NCBI GenBank assembly: GCA_907163375.1
Contig: CAJQUW010010279.1
Location: 186,001 to 250,000 of the forward strand
DNA length: 64,000 nt
Source of the DNA: Prostheceraeus crozeri
Taxonomy: Eukaryota > Platyhelminthes > Polycladida > Euryleptidae
Direction of reading: 5' to 3'
In this document: piece by piece, positions 44,091-55,660 of the stretch
Position numbering within the stretch: the first letter of the stretch is position 1
How the letters are laid out: each line of letters opens with the position of its first letter
Position numbers and translations under genes: made by a program
Notes under the pieces: generated by a model
The model's input: the letters and a program-made list of their open reading frames with translations, nothing else
What the model was told of the DNA's origin: nothing
The model's database searches: none

Positions 44091-44254
44091 TCATGTCAGA
44101 GAGTAACTGCAGTCATCAAATTGCATTATCTTGGGCGGTAAGCGGCCAAAGAACGCTTTGACGAATGCGCATGGGTTCTCACCTAATCAAATGGTATTTG
44201 GACGCAACCCAGTCCTTCCAAATGTGCTCGAAGATGAACCACCTGCGCTTGATG

Positions 44255-45118
44255 GTGGGCTCGGGGGCGAGTTGGATGGTGGGGGGTAGTGGGAGGGGGG
44301 TTGTGGGGTGGTGCGGGGTTGGGGGGGTGGTGTGGGGGTTGGGAGGGAAGGTGATGGGGGTGGTGGGGGGGGGTGTAGGGAGGTCGTGATGGAGGGGGGT
44401 GTCTGGGGGGTGGGGGGGTGGGTTGGGTGGGTGGTGGGGGGGGGTTGTGGGTGTGGTGGATGGATGGGGGGTGGGGAGGGGCGGGTTTGGGGTGGGGGTG
44501 GGTGAGTTGTGGTTGGATGGTTTAGGGGTGTTATCGGGAATTGATATTAGATGGGTTTGTGGGGGGGGTGTTGTTGGGGGTGGGTTTGGGGGTGGGGGGT
44601 GACTTTGGGTGTGGTGAGTGGGGGTTGTAGGGGATGTGGGAGGTAGTTGGTTGTGGGTGGGGGGATTATGGGTGCGTGGTTGGGGGGGGTGAAGGGTTCG
44701 GGTGTTGCTAGGGGCTGGGGAGGTGTATTGGGGGTTGGAGGAAGTGGGTTGTGGTGGGGTGGGGGTTTGTGTGGGTGGGTGGGGGGTTTGGTGGTGGTAT
44801 GGTGTATGGGGTTTTTGGGGGTGTGGGTTTGGGGTGGGGGTGGGTGTGGGTGGTGTGTATGATGGGTTGGGGTGGTGTTTTGTAGGGGTGGTGGTGGGAT
44901 TGTGGGGGTTGGGGTTTGGGGGGGGGGTGGGATGTGTGGGGTGTTGGGGTGTGGTGGGGAGTGCTGGTGTGGAGGGGGGGGTGGGGTGTAGGAGGTGGGG
45001 GGTGTGGTGTGGGGGGAGTTGGGTGGTGGTTGTTGTTGTTTGATGGTTGTGTTTGGGGGGGGGGGGTTGGTTGGGGTGGATTGGGGGTGTGCGGTTGTTA
45101 GGGTTGGGGGGAGTGACG
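44255..45118. other. G/T-rich low-complexity block inside copia integrase
   Basis: About 860 bp made almost wholly of G with scattered T and few A or C. It interrupts the integrase between the codons for NVLEDEPPAL and those for the expected next segment (about 45120-45180, 'caaaatatcaatgcaatgca'). In related elements these lie only a few tens of residues apart. The long open frames here (Gly-rich on plus, Pro/Thr/His-rich on minus) are composition effects. Probably an assembly or base-calling artefact. Confidence 0.8.
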
Positions 45119-45195
45119 GTTTAGCGAGATGGTGGCTCAAAATATCAATGCAATGCAATGCGGCAAGGAAGTTGTTCATTCAAATGAGTCATGCA

Positions 45196-45231
45196 TGGGG
45201 GGGGGGGGGGGGGGGAGGGGGGGGGGGGGGA
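45196..45231. other. Poly-G run
   Basis: About 35 bases of G with one A, again splitting coding sequence: ARKLFIQMSHA before, KLRRAMKHNIRGS after. A run this long is typical of missing-signal base calls. Confidence 0.8.
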
Positions 45232-45237
45232 AAACAA

Positions 45238-46030
45238 GTTGCGCCGAGCCATGAAGCACAACATACGAGGGAGTGACAATGTGGAATCGGGAGAGTCTGT
45301 GTACTATAAGCGCATTGATTCAAATGAATGGCGTGGACCAGGCAAAGTGATCGGCAAAGACGGACAGCAGGTCATCATCAAGCATGGTGGACTATTTGTG
45401 CGCGTGCACATCCAACTCGCCTGCGAGCAGTTTCGAGAAATGAGTGAAAATCCATCCGCAAACAAGGAATTGGAAGATGACATCGAAGAAGGATCGGTGG
45501 ATGAGAAGATGGACTGTGACTCCAATGTTAGCGATGATGAAGACGAAGTCTCTCGAACTGTGGTGACGGAGAAATGTATTTCCACAATAGAGGAAGGCGA
45601 TGAAGTGCAAGACACAGACGCGATCGCAAATTGACGCAACGGTTGCATGGGTCTGCAATGCCAAAGGATTCAGGTCAAGGAAATCCAAGACGGCCACGAG
45701 TAGGACAGCGTGTTGAATTCAAATTCGATGGTGGAGAAGACGTCCAAACAGCTACGGTGATCAATCGCGCGGGAAAAGCGACTGGGCGCAACAAAGATTA
45801 CTACAATCTCTCGTTTAGTGATGGTTCAAAGAAATGTGTCAATTTGATGGATCTGGCAGAATATAGCGAAATTTCGGATGATCAAGAAGTTCTTATAGTT
45901 CACGCTTTAGAAGAGGATGTGCAGAAAGCAAAAGAACAGGAATTGAGAGTTCCCCCCTGGAGAGACAACGATGTCTTTGAAGAATGCCAGGATATTTCCC
46001 AGGAACCGCTTACTCTCGATGGGTGTTGAC
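45238..46030 (+). CDS. copia integrase C-terminal region and start of RT
   Basis: Contains KLRRAMKHN, then VYYKRIDSNEWRGPGKVIG and VIIKHGGLFVRVH, the conserved C-terminal region of copia integrases. An acidic linker follows. There is a frame change at about 45632, and the stretch up to 46029 includes VGQRVEFKFDGGEDVQTATV and leads to the RT N-terminus. Confidence 0.75.
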
Positions 46031-46750
46031 TGAGAAAAAGGTCGAGGGCCAAAGTACAGTAAAGGCTCGCCTGGTGGCAAGGGGATTCGAGGAGAGACTG
46101 AATGAACGCTGTGATTTCTCCTACTTGGCTCGAAGGTGAACATGCGCCTTGCACTTGCTACGATTTCTGCAAACGATTGGACCTTGAGATCACTTGACAT
46201 CAAAGAGGCTTTTCTTCAAGGAAGTGATATTGATCGCCATGTGTTTGTGATTCCCCCCAGCAGAAGCGAATGCCGACTCATATTGGCGTCTAAAAGAAGA
46301 CTGTCTATGGATTGAACGATGCGCCAGATCATGGTACTTTACGGTGCGAGAATTCCTGGAAGGCAAAAGGGGCTCGTGTGTCAGCTACTGATACCAGGAC
46401 TTTTCTTTCATCATGACCAGGAAGGTCAATTGCTGTGGAGTGCTGTGTATCCGCTAACCTCACACCCATCCTCCACCCACGTTGATGTGATTATATTTTG
46501 CTGGGAGGAACAATGGCATTTCAGGAACGAATTGTTGAACCGTTGAAACAGAAATTCAGAATAAGCAAAGAAGAAGACAGAGCATTCAAATATCTTGGCA
46601 TCGCGCTGCATCAGACAGGAAGGCGGATCACTATGAATCAAACTCGTTATGCGGACTCAATGAATGAAGTTGGCATCATGGACAAGCATGCTGTCGTCCG
46701 TTGTCGGATAAGGAGAGCAAGTCATTTCGTGCAGCAGTGGGATCTGTGAA
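46030..46750 (+). CDS. copia reverse transcriptase, frame broken, altered active site
   Basis: TVKARLVARGFEE (about 46059) and RSLDIKEAFLQGSDI (about 46180, first catalytic Asp) are clear. The active-site box usually reading YVDD is THVDVIIFCW here (46475-46504), with the second Asp replaced by Val. Then FKYLGIALHQTGRRITMNQT follows near 46590. Stops and shifts occur near 46030, 46130, 46320 and 46430. RT copies element RNA into cDNA. Confidence 0.8.
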
Positions 46751-46905
46751 TTGGCTTGCGAATCAAACTCGTCAGATCTATCATTCGATGCGTGTGAGTT
46801 GAGCAGTCACTTGAAACATCCTAAAAAAAGACAAGTAGAAGATGCTATCCGAGCCAACAAGGTCATTCGTAAATTGAAATCGTCGAGCGTTGGTTTGACC
46901 ATAGA

Positions 46906-47400
46906 GTGCAACCGCAATGTTGGAAGGACAGTCAACATTGTATGTCTACGCGGATATACAGCTTCTTTTGGAAATCTCCATTGATGGTGGTTCACAGCAG
47001 GTTTCGTGATCTTTCTCGTGATGCTGAGCTGACAACTCTCGTTTCTTGCAATCCAGGAAAGTTCGTCGAGTGGTGCGATCAACTCTCGCAGCAGAGACAT
47101 TGGCTCTCATTGAGGCAGCGGAAGCCGCGATCCTGCTATCTCATACGATGAAGGAAATCAATGGATTCGCTCCAGCAATAAAGTGCTTCACAGACAATGC
47201 ATCGCTCGTTGAATCTTTAGCATCGACAAAGGCTGGTGAGTGCTAGATAAGAGACTTCGTATTGACATCGCTATGCTTCGAGAGATGATCGATCGAGGCG
47301 AAATCAAGTTGCGTTGGATCCCGACGGATCATCAACTTGCCTGCTAATTGTCTGACGAAACGGGACGCAAACAGAGAGAAACTTTTTGAACGTTCTTTCT
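46906..47400 (+). CDS. copia RNase H, frame broken
   Basis: STLAAETLALIEAAEAAILL (acidic catalytic Glu), CFTDNASLVESLASTK (Asp), then IKLRWIPTDHQLANCLTKR across one frame change near 47245. The order and motifs match the copia RNase H C-terminus. Confidence 0.82.
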
Positions 47401-47555
47401 GCGAACTTGAAGCAAACTTAGTTTGTCAATTCTCCATATTCTTCTGGTGCTTTTTCTCTACGCTAGTCACAGTGCATTTTGTTCTTTTAGTTTTTATAGC
47501 TCTTTTTAGTAGTGAGTTTTCAAGAGACTTATTTTTAGGTATTTTCCTTCAAATA

Positions 47556-47571
47556 GAGAAGAGAGGGAATT
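47556..47571 (+). promoter_or_regulatory. copia polypurine tract
   Basis: 'agagaagagagggaat' directly precedes the 3' LTR, the expected plus-strand primer position. Confidence 0.75.
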
Positions 47572-47742
47572 TGTTATATTTGTATTCATATTCTCTGCAT
47601 GATGCATTTTATATTGTGTTTTGTACTGTGTTCTTACACGTTTTCTATTGTGTTTCAGATATTGCCGAGTGGGGCTTAGAATACATCTGAGTCTATGCCA
47701 AACAAGAGTTTTGAATTACTCGCATGTAAAAGAGGTTTAACA
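47572..47742 (+). repeat. copia 3' LTR (171 bp)
   Basis: Begins TGTTATATTTG and ends GGTTTAACA, followed by the target-site duplication CTTGT. Confidence 0.95.
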
Positions 47743-47747
47743 CTTGT

Positions 47748-48819
47748 GTCCGATGCCATTTCAATCCGTGACTCGACATTATCTTGGTCGGTTCACACAT
47801 TTAATTACAATTTTGTTGGAGATGATCATAGAGAGTAGGAAACAGGAGGATCACTAATTGCACCTTAATTGCTATCTCTTGCAATTTCCCGATATATGGA
47901 GACTAATCACAGTTCTCAATACTACAGGCCTAGGCTCCTCTTCAATATTCATGCCAGTTGGATGCCAATTTAATAATACGTTTTATGACGTGGTCCTTTC
48001 GGAATATTTTGCGTAGACTTTTCGGATATCTCATGGAAGGTGTTAACTCTGATTAAACGACATTAAGAGCATGTAGTTTGTCAATCGTCCTGGAAATGTC
48101 TCCCTGATTGGTTAGACAATCAAGAAAATAGGCACAAAATAGAATCAATGAGTGCATACTTGCATCATTTCAATTGGAAAAAGATTCCAACTCGACACCA
48201 GGTAAATCACAAAAATTGTACAAAACAAACGTTGTAGTCAATATTTCAATTATAGTAGCAGATGGATGATTGTTATATGGAGGGTGGTGACTGCAAAAAC
48301 ACAAGCACCTGGCATGCCACGGAACACGCAGTTGAGTACGTTTGTTTCACTAACACGCTTGGTTGGGCGACTAACCTCAAGTTCGTCATTTGAAGGGAAA
48401 TAGTATCCAAAACGCAGACTAAAGAAAAGCTTCTAATAGGGAAATATTAAATTTGTATTTTGCAACATTTAATATGCAAATTGAGAGGGAAATTGCTAAT
48501 CATGTATACTTTCAACAATTAGTCATCAACGACGAAATAAGTCAAAGCATTCGTTAATGCGGCTTGTTCACATGAATCCTTGCTACTACGAAATATCTGA
48601 TGCTTTTTGTACATTAATTAGGATGGTCAATTCAAAAAAGCTTCATGCCATATAAAGGGTTTTTTTATTCATAGTTGTTTAGTGTTTCCGATCGAAAGAA
48701 CATTTATGTTGTGACGGGTCAATTGTGTTCAGCAGATTCAGAAACATGAAATTATTGTCAATTCATTCACTGGCAGAAAATAACTAAGCATGATGCAAAA
48801 TTTCGATCGCCACCATCAC
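47748..48819. other. No feature recognised
   Basis: AT-rich sequence between the copia element and the dispersed repeat. No gene, repeat end or open frame of interest was seen. Confidence 0.4.
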
Positions 48820-49245
48820 AGAGATGGATTCATCTCTAGGAGATGACGCGATTCTATCTAAGTCACTCATTGCATGCAATGGTAGAGAGATGTGGAAAGA
48901 GCCGTCTCCCTTTGGCTTACGTGATTGGCCAAGCGCGCGCACTGCGTGAGGAAAGGAGCATTAGTGAACACACGAACTAGCGTTGTCACATTGAAGACTG
49001 AACATCCGCCAAGTCAACAGCACCTATCTTTGACTCAATGTTTCTCAATAAATTCATCAAATGGAAATATTAATCACATCGTTCAACTCCTCACGGTCTA
49101 AATTTACTGACGGCGTACGTTCAAGGCAGTGTCAATGATTTAGTTCATTAGAATTCAGGCTCCAATTTGCACCACGATCAATAGAAAATTGATCTTCTTG
49201 CCCCTCGAGATTAGTTCTAGGCGCGACCATCAGTATTAAAAAAAT
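48820..49245 (-). repeat. Dispersed repeat, copy 2 (inverted relative to 25810-26290)
   Basis: Has GTGATTGGCC next to GCGCGC, and 'ttgatcttcttgcccctcga', matching copy 1 in reverse orientation. Confidence 0.6.
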
Positions 49246-49343
49246 GTCATCTCTAGACCAAACACGCCGACAAAGCAATTTATCTTTGTGGCCACCATTG
49301 AGTCAATATTCTGATTAACTTATAGATGACATGGTCATTTCTG

Positions 49344-49470
49344 CAGCAGCGATGTGGGGCAACATCACAGAAGCACTGGAAAATAATGAGTTGCTATTTA
49401 CTAACAAGTCTCAAACAATTGTTGAAGATCTGTTCGTCCCTAAACACAGGTTGTGCACAGGGTTTAAGGG
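49344..49470 (+). repeat. Dispersed repeat copy 2 (pair with 40556-40690)
   Basis: Shares 'gcagcgatgtggggcaa' and 'caaacaattgttgaagatct' with 40556-40690, about 80% similar by eye. Confidence 0.7.
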
Positions 49471-52019
49471 AGATTCATTTTCGGGAAATACCGGAAATTA
49501 GGAATTCATATAAATTTCCCGGGAACTTTTTCCCGACAATATTTTGAGCTTGAGATGCCATGCTATGCAGTTTATGAGATAATGTTACTGCAGCATGTGG
49601 AAGAAAGAGTGTAAGCAGATATTGTGGACACCGAAGCAAATTAACTAGATGGCTGTTTCTGCATAACTCCAAAAATTCTCTGCGTCAATAAAGAAATCAC
49701 ACACAATTTTATGCTTATGATGAAGACGCTGTTTGTTGACCTTCTATAGAATGTCCCTTCGTAGAGAGCGTTTTCTCGCACTGACTGCATTTGAATTTCT
49801 TCTCCGGGTTTTGTAAAAGACATTCACCACGAGATTTCGACATCGTAGTATCTAGACGAATCAAGCTGAGGTGAAGGTAGGCATATAGGAACAGGTGTGG
49901 ACAAGCTGTCCTTTACACCAAAATTTCCAATGAATGACCAGTTCTCAACTTGACTGCTTCAGGGAATTATAGATGCAGATTGTGCCATGCACGTTTTCAA
50001 ATTTGTCTGAATACTTTCAATGTTATACAAATACCACAGAAGAGTTGGGGACGAGAAATGACTGAGTTTGACAAAGATGGTTTGACTCAGCTGATGGCAT
50101 TTTCTAAAATTTCATGCAATTGGAAAACACAATGAACTAGAGCGGTTGTAGGAACAGCAAACCATGTCCGTATACTTGAATGCATATTTCTTTCAGCGTA
50201 TTAGCGTGTGTATATGCATTTTATTTTGTGTTGTTTCATTAGCCGTCAATGGAAAATATCCCACGATTTCTGAGAAAATATAATTCTTCATAATTAAACT
50301 CACTGCAGCATTGCAGTATAAATGCTATTGATTTCATCGGGTCATTGTCATTCTGGAAATCGTGGCAAGCAACAAATTAACAACGAGAGCAACAAGAGAT
50401 TAGTCTTCCACATCAGTGAGGCTAGACCTAACTAGCAGAGATTAAGCTAAGAACAAATGCATGTTCCTGCAAGTTGAAACAATGTTCATTTAAAAATGTC
50501 AAAATACATTAATACGGACAGTAATGAATTAAGTAAGGGGTCAAATCTCTTTCACGAAAAGTATTTAATGAATTCAAAAAAAGCAGATATAAATACTTTC
50601 TCCGGAAAAAACAAAATCCAAACACAAATGCAATTAAACATTTGTCCCAAGTCTGCCGGAGATCGTTTACACTTTACTCTTAAGCTTCTCATCTCAAATC
50701 TGCATAAATTGTTGTATACAAAATAGAAGATGCACATATTGACTGGTATTTTTGTGCGATTGATCAAAGCTTTCAGGTCACTGACAAATCTGAAAGCTTG
50801 GAGAGTATAACCTTAACGCATGCGCAGACTTTCCACTCCGCTACTCAGCAAAAACCGCGCAGGCCAATAAATTGATTTACTTTACATGCATTTCTGCAAC
50901 TAGCAGCTTTCCACACGTCTGAGAAATTTCAATGGTTGCATTTCCAGCAATCTTTCAGCATCTGATAACTCGAAAGCTTTTGCAGATCGCAAAAGAAGAA
51001 AAATGTCATCAAGAGCATCTTCCAGGTACTCGTCCAAAGAGTCCATTAATTTGGAGGCACAGCTATGAGCAAGATGCATGGAGCACCCACCAAAGTCCAT
51101 CATTTGAGAACTTTCTGTAGGAGATCAATTAACCCTTTCGCAATCAGGTCTTCATGAGTTTATCATTGCCTTCTTCTTTATCCATGCATTCCTCACGGAA
51201 ATCTGTGCACCGTTTCGATGACATTTATAGTAGAAATACGGTGCTGTATTCTGAAATTTATTAAACTATTAACAGAAAAGGATAGAAATATAGATGAAAT
51301 TAAATAGGCCCAATATTTATTACACAAACATATAATTCTGACAAAAAAAACAGCATGTTAGTTGTAGCGTAAATGTAGCGTCTTTGTAATTGTAACTTAA
51401 AAAAACGATGGTAGTAAATACTGGAAGCACAATTCAATACAATAGGTGTGTTACCATCATACATGGAAACCCGTACGAAGCGTCACGGCGACACGTAGGG
51501 CAGGCCCCTAAAAAATTTCTAAGGTACCATTAAGAAGTTGAACGATACCAATTCCACAAGCACACTCGCAAATCAAAACAATGATTCAACACTTGTTTCC
51601 CTAATATAGTAGAGAGCTTTTCAATCGAGTTCACTGATGGCTCGAAATGACTCATTATCACAACTATCATATCGGTTTTCAATGTCAAAACATAACGAAA
51701 GATTTGATACTTAAAGAAACGAGTCATGTGGCTTATGGCAATATTTATGTACTGCAGCATCAAAAACTGCAAAAATACCTAGCAAATACTCTGAAATCTC
51801 TGATAAATTTCAGATTGATGATATTCAACGAACTTTTGTAAAATTGCACATGTAACATGTAAAGCTGATTTTGGATGACGGATAAATTTTCATTTTCTTA
51901 GCATATTCAAGCTTAGAAACATAAACTTCAACGAACTTCATGAACGGAACAATGTCGATTTTATCTGCCTCTTTTTTTTACACCAGACTCAAGTTGATAT
52001 TTCTACGACCTGAATGCTG
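49471..52019. other. No feature recognised
   Basis: AT-rich spacer. It contains a small hairpin ('aagctttcag'/'ctgaaagctt', 50769-50800). The short open frames have no motifs and no splice context. Confidence 0.4.
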
Positions 52020-52254
52020 CCATGTTCATATTGTATAGTATAGTATAGTATAGTAAATGTATATTGAAATGAATGAAAATCAGTCGGTACAAGGTAATTG
52101 CAACTCGAAATAAAGGTAAGTGAAAACATATACACTGACAGAATTAGTGATGCTTTAAGCACATAAATTGTTGAATAAAGAAATGCACGAAGGAATGAAA
52201 GAATTATGTCGTCGAGAGGATCGTATATAAGGCATTGCGAGTTTCTTCGTCCGT

Positions 52255-53730
52255 TCAAGAACTTTTGGCAAGATGGTTCAAAAGATGGTCGGGACTAATC
52301 ATTGAGCGGAAAACTTTTAAAGCTTGATGGTATCTTCGAATGAAAAGAGGGGTAAAATTGTCACAGGAACAATCAGGACCGCAAATTAGTCGGTGACTAC
52401 GACGCCTAACTTTCTCAAGCTTTTCACTCTCCTGTTTAGGCAAACCGATGAGAAATGGGTTGCAAAATTCTAATGTACTTACAACAAACGAATAGTATAA
52501 TGTAATAAGCTCATTTTTTGAAACAAATACTTTGAGCTTCCTTAAAACATACAATTTTTGATAAGCTCTTTTACAAATTTCATCAACATGAATGCTCCAT
52601 GATAAGTCTGGAGTGTACACAATACCCAATATTTTCATCTTTGGAACCATAGAGGTCGAACATTGAAATTGATTTTGTTTCTTTTTGTTGAACACCATAC
52701 ACTTAGTCTTCGAAGTATTAAGTGTCAAAAACCATTCGAAGAACACCAAGAGTAAATATTGCTTGTTTCTGACTCAATAATTTCGTCTATATTTGATGTT
52801 TTCGTAACGGGAGCCAGACACATGAACATCGTCAGCAAACTTTACTAGTAAATCTTCACAATAGTGACTCTTCAAAGTACGCATGTGGGATGCAAAGAGG
52901 AAGGGCCCTAAGACTGACCCTTGCGGCACCCCTGATACAGCATGTTGAGGTTTGCTCAGAGTACCATCATGGAGACGAACTATTTGTGTTCGATTACGAA
53001 GATAGCTTGGACACCATTCTAAAAATAAGCTCGGAAGGTTACCATCAGAACAAGGACTTAATTAATGATTTGTGATTCAAATAGTCAAAAGCCTTTGTCA
53101 TGTCGAAAGACATAATGAGAACCGCCTCTATCATCGTGTGAATCCAGCCGGGAAGTTATAAAGTCATGCATGTTGATGTGGGCATGAACGGCAGAGTAGT
53201 GAGGACGAAATCCAAATTGATTTTCACCCATACATATGAATTAAGCCGTCATTTCACACTTTGAAGGATGCATTTCTCTAATATCTTTGAAAACACTGGG
53301 AGAATTGATATAGGTCTTAGGTCGTGTATTTGATGGATTCGATTTTTTTGGAACAGCGTAATGTGAGCTATTTTCCAACGCAAAGGTACTCGTCGTTCTT
53401 CAATCGACAAAGAAATTATATGACATAATGGGCCAGAAAGAACATCACTAGCTTCTTTAATGAGTCTAGGAGGACAAACCATCACTGCCGGATGACTTAT
53501 TGGTCTTGAGTTTCCTCAACATTATTGTGGACCATCGATACTGTAAATGTAGGAGACCATTCGTTGTCAGCATATTCATCGGGTTTAGAATTCATAACGT
53601 CAATGGAGGAAAAGTCTGTAGGAGATGAAAAATGGGTGGCAAACTCTCTACTGATCGACTCAGCGGCTTCATGACTCGAAGGATAAGAATTCATCAATGA
53701 TGTTAAAGGATGGTTGCTTGACTTGTTCAT
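52255..53730 (-). pseudogene. LINE reverse transcriptase
   Basis: Motifs in order: MVCPPRLIKEASDVLSGPLC, LRPISILPVFSKILEKCI (RT motif 1, about 53300), VKFADDVHV (catalytic FADD at 52839-52828), and NTSKTKCMVFNKKK, MKILGIVYTPDLSWSIHVDE, YYSFVVSTLEFCNP, with LEKVRRRSHRLICG near the end. There are stops between 53230 and 52760. Confidence 0.85.
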
Positions 53731-53877
53731 CAGATCATTGACTATCTTCCAAAGACCATTCTCTCGAGTTCTGGCTACAGAGACCCATCGTTTTTCGCTT
53801 CATCAATCAAACATCGAACTTTATCTTTGTAATGTCTATACAGGGCAAAATTACCGGAACGATAGGCATCATATCGC

Positions 53878-54773
53878 TTATTTATGGTACTTTTTATTAC
53901 CGGCAGTTACCCACAGCTTATCATGCTTAGTGAAAGGAATAATACTGGAGGGTATACATTCCTTGGCTGTATCAATAATTTGATGAAATAAGTCGCATTT
54001 AATATCCAGGTCGTCATTCGATAAGTAAAAGTATTGCCATGGAAAAGATCGAAGCATCTGAACAAAAGTTGTAATATGACTGGCTCGATAATCGTAAACC
54101 TTTCGTAATGTCATTTCACGAGGAATTGTGAGTTTTGGCATTAATAATACCGATTGATGGTCAGAGTTACCCAAACTTGGGCCAACCGAAGCACTTTCAT
54201 AACAATTCACCAAAGAATCATCAATCATGACCTATCCAAAATAGAAGTTCCTCTAGTCGGCGACGAAACCATTTCATTAAGGCAAAAATTGGCCATAATA
54301 TCAGCAGTTGAAAAGTTATTCAAATCACCCATTATCATCAATTTCATATCATTTGTAAATACATTATTCAAAAATTGTTCCGCATTTCTCGTTACATAAT
54401 CATGAATTTCTGCATGATGCCTGATTGTTAAATTTGGTGGAATATACACAGCGATGACTAATAGACTGAGAGCTGGGAAAACAATCCAAATATCCTCAAG
54501 AGGAAATTCACATCTGTGGACCACGGATAATCGAGAGCACTGAATGTTGTTTTGCAAAGTAGACGCAAACTCCCCCTCCTTTACGCCCATCATAGCGATC
54601 AAACGGTATGGTATACTGTATCCAGGAAGAAGAATAATATGATTTTCTACACTCTCACTCAGCCAAGACTCGCAAATGACTATCACATTCGGATGAATAG
54701 TTGATGCAATCGCTGACAGTTCATCAATTTTTGGTACTAAACGACTGAGCATTAGCAAGGTAAATAGACACAT
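53878..54773 (-). pseudogene. LINE apurinic-type endonuclease
   Basis: Motifs: VIVICESWLSESV (the usual 'ETWL' Glu), LLVIAVYIPPNL, LMIMGDLNNF (GD-N), then after one shift GPSLGNSDHQSVLLM (SDH catalytic His). These are the APE-type endonuclease steps that nick the target DNA. A frame break lies at about 54227. Confidence 0.85.
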
Positions 54774-54797
54774 GAGAAATGCGATCAGTTAAAAGAT

Positions 54798-55540
54798 TTA
54801 ATGAAAACCCTGAATGGAAGATTTCTCAGTTACTCTATCGCGATAGATGACCACATTCTCACCATTTCTACGTCTTTCTCGAAGCTCTGATAGAAGTTCC
54901 TTTCTCTTTTTCTGTTGATAGATGGTTAGATCTCGATTTATATATGTCGAAGGGTAGTCTGGATTGCTGCGCAGTGCTTTGGAACTTTTCAGAATAATAT
55001 TTCTATCGTGAATTGATTTTAATTTGACTTGCAATAAAACGCTTTCCATCGCCTTTTGACCTTCCTAAACGGCGTGTTTCAAGAACTACAAGTTGATCAA
55101 TTCGACTGCTGTAGACAGCTTCCTAAATTGCTGAAGATCATGGCAAAAACGCTCATTAACATCCCCATCCAGTTTTTCTGGTAAGCCTGATATGACTACA
55201 TTACATTCTCTGCTGCGACGTTGTTCTAATTCCTGCAATATATCTTCATCAGACATGCCATTACAATAATACTATTAGCCTTTAGATTGTTCAAATCAGT
55301 TCGAAGAGAGTCATACTTTTCCTCAAGGGATCGTTGTTTTTCAGTAATAGCCTTCAAACTGTCGATCACAGGTGTCAATTTCTCAGTTAACTTTGCATCC
55401 AAAATTGTGGAAAATTTCTCAAATGATGAATCGACATTTACAGGTGAGTGCTGTTGATCACGCAAATAAACGACAGCCTTGATCAAATCAAGCTTTGTTA
55501 TGCTATTCTTACGATTCTGCAGATCAGACTCCGTCATCGC
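54798..55540 (-). pseudogene. LINE ORF1-like protein
   Basis: The N-terminal part (55537-55226) has a coiled-coil region (LTEKLTPVIDSLKAITEKQR then EEKYDSLRTDLNNL). After a frame break comes SRECNVVISGLPEKL, then VKLKSIHDRNIILKSSKALR and YINRDLTIYQQKKRKELL (55049-54798), typical of LINE ORF1 proteins with an RNA-binding C-terminal half. It is disrupted near 55240 and 55060. Confidence 0.7.
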
Positions 55541-55660
55541 AATAACGTCAGTAACTGGTCATACTTAGTTTATGGGTCAAAAAATGAAAGCGAGCGAGCC
55601 TGAATTCGACACTAATACCACGAGTTCAATAGTCCAAACACAACGCCACACGACCAGCAG

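Larger units (their letters stand above)
42025..47742 (+). mobile_element. Ty1/copia LTR retrotransposon, complete in outline
   Basis: 5718 bp with LTRs at both ends, TG..CA termini and a perfect 5-bp target-site duplication CTTGT (42020-42024, 47743-47747). It has an initiator-Met tRNA primer site, a purine tract, and domains in copia order: Gag, zinc knuckle, protease, integrase, RT, RNase H. The two LTRs differ only by small indels near their 3' ends, which implies a recent insertion. The coding part nevertheless has about ten frame breaks and a G-rich block. I suspect sequencing or assembly error for at least some of these. Confidence 0.95.
52020..55660 (-). mobile_element. Non-LTR (LINE) retrotransposon, nearly full length but broken
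   Basis: On the minus strand in order: an ORF1-like coiled-coil protein (55537-54798), AP endonuclease (54773-53880), reverse transcriptase (53730-52255), and a 3' UTR ending in a short ACTAT-type tandem tail (52034-52055). Stops and shifts occur throughout. No RNase H is seen. The layout fits the CR1/Jockey group in the broad sense; the exact clade is not resolved. Confidence 0.82.

Noticed and set aside
44253-45179. Glycine-rich (plus) and proline/threonine/histidine-rich (minus) proteins
   Set aside because: They are produced by the G/T-rich composition of a probable artefact inside copia integrase.
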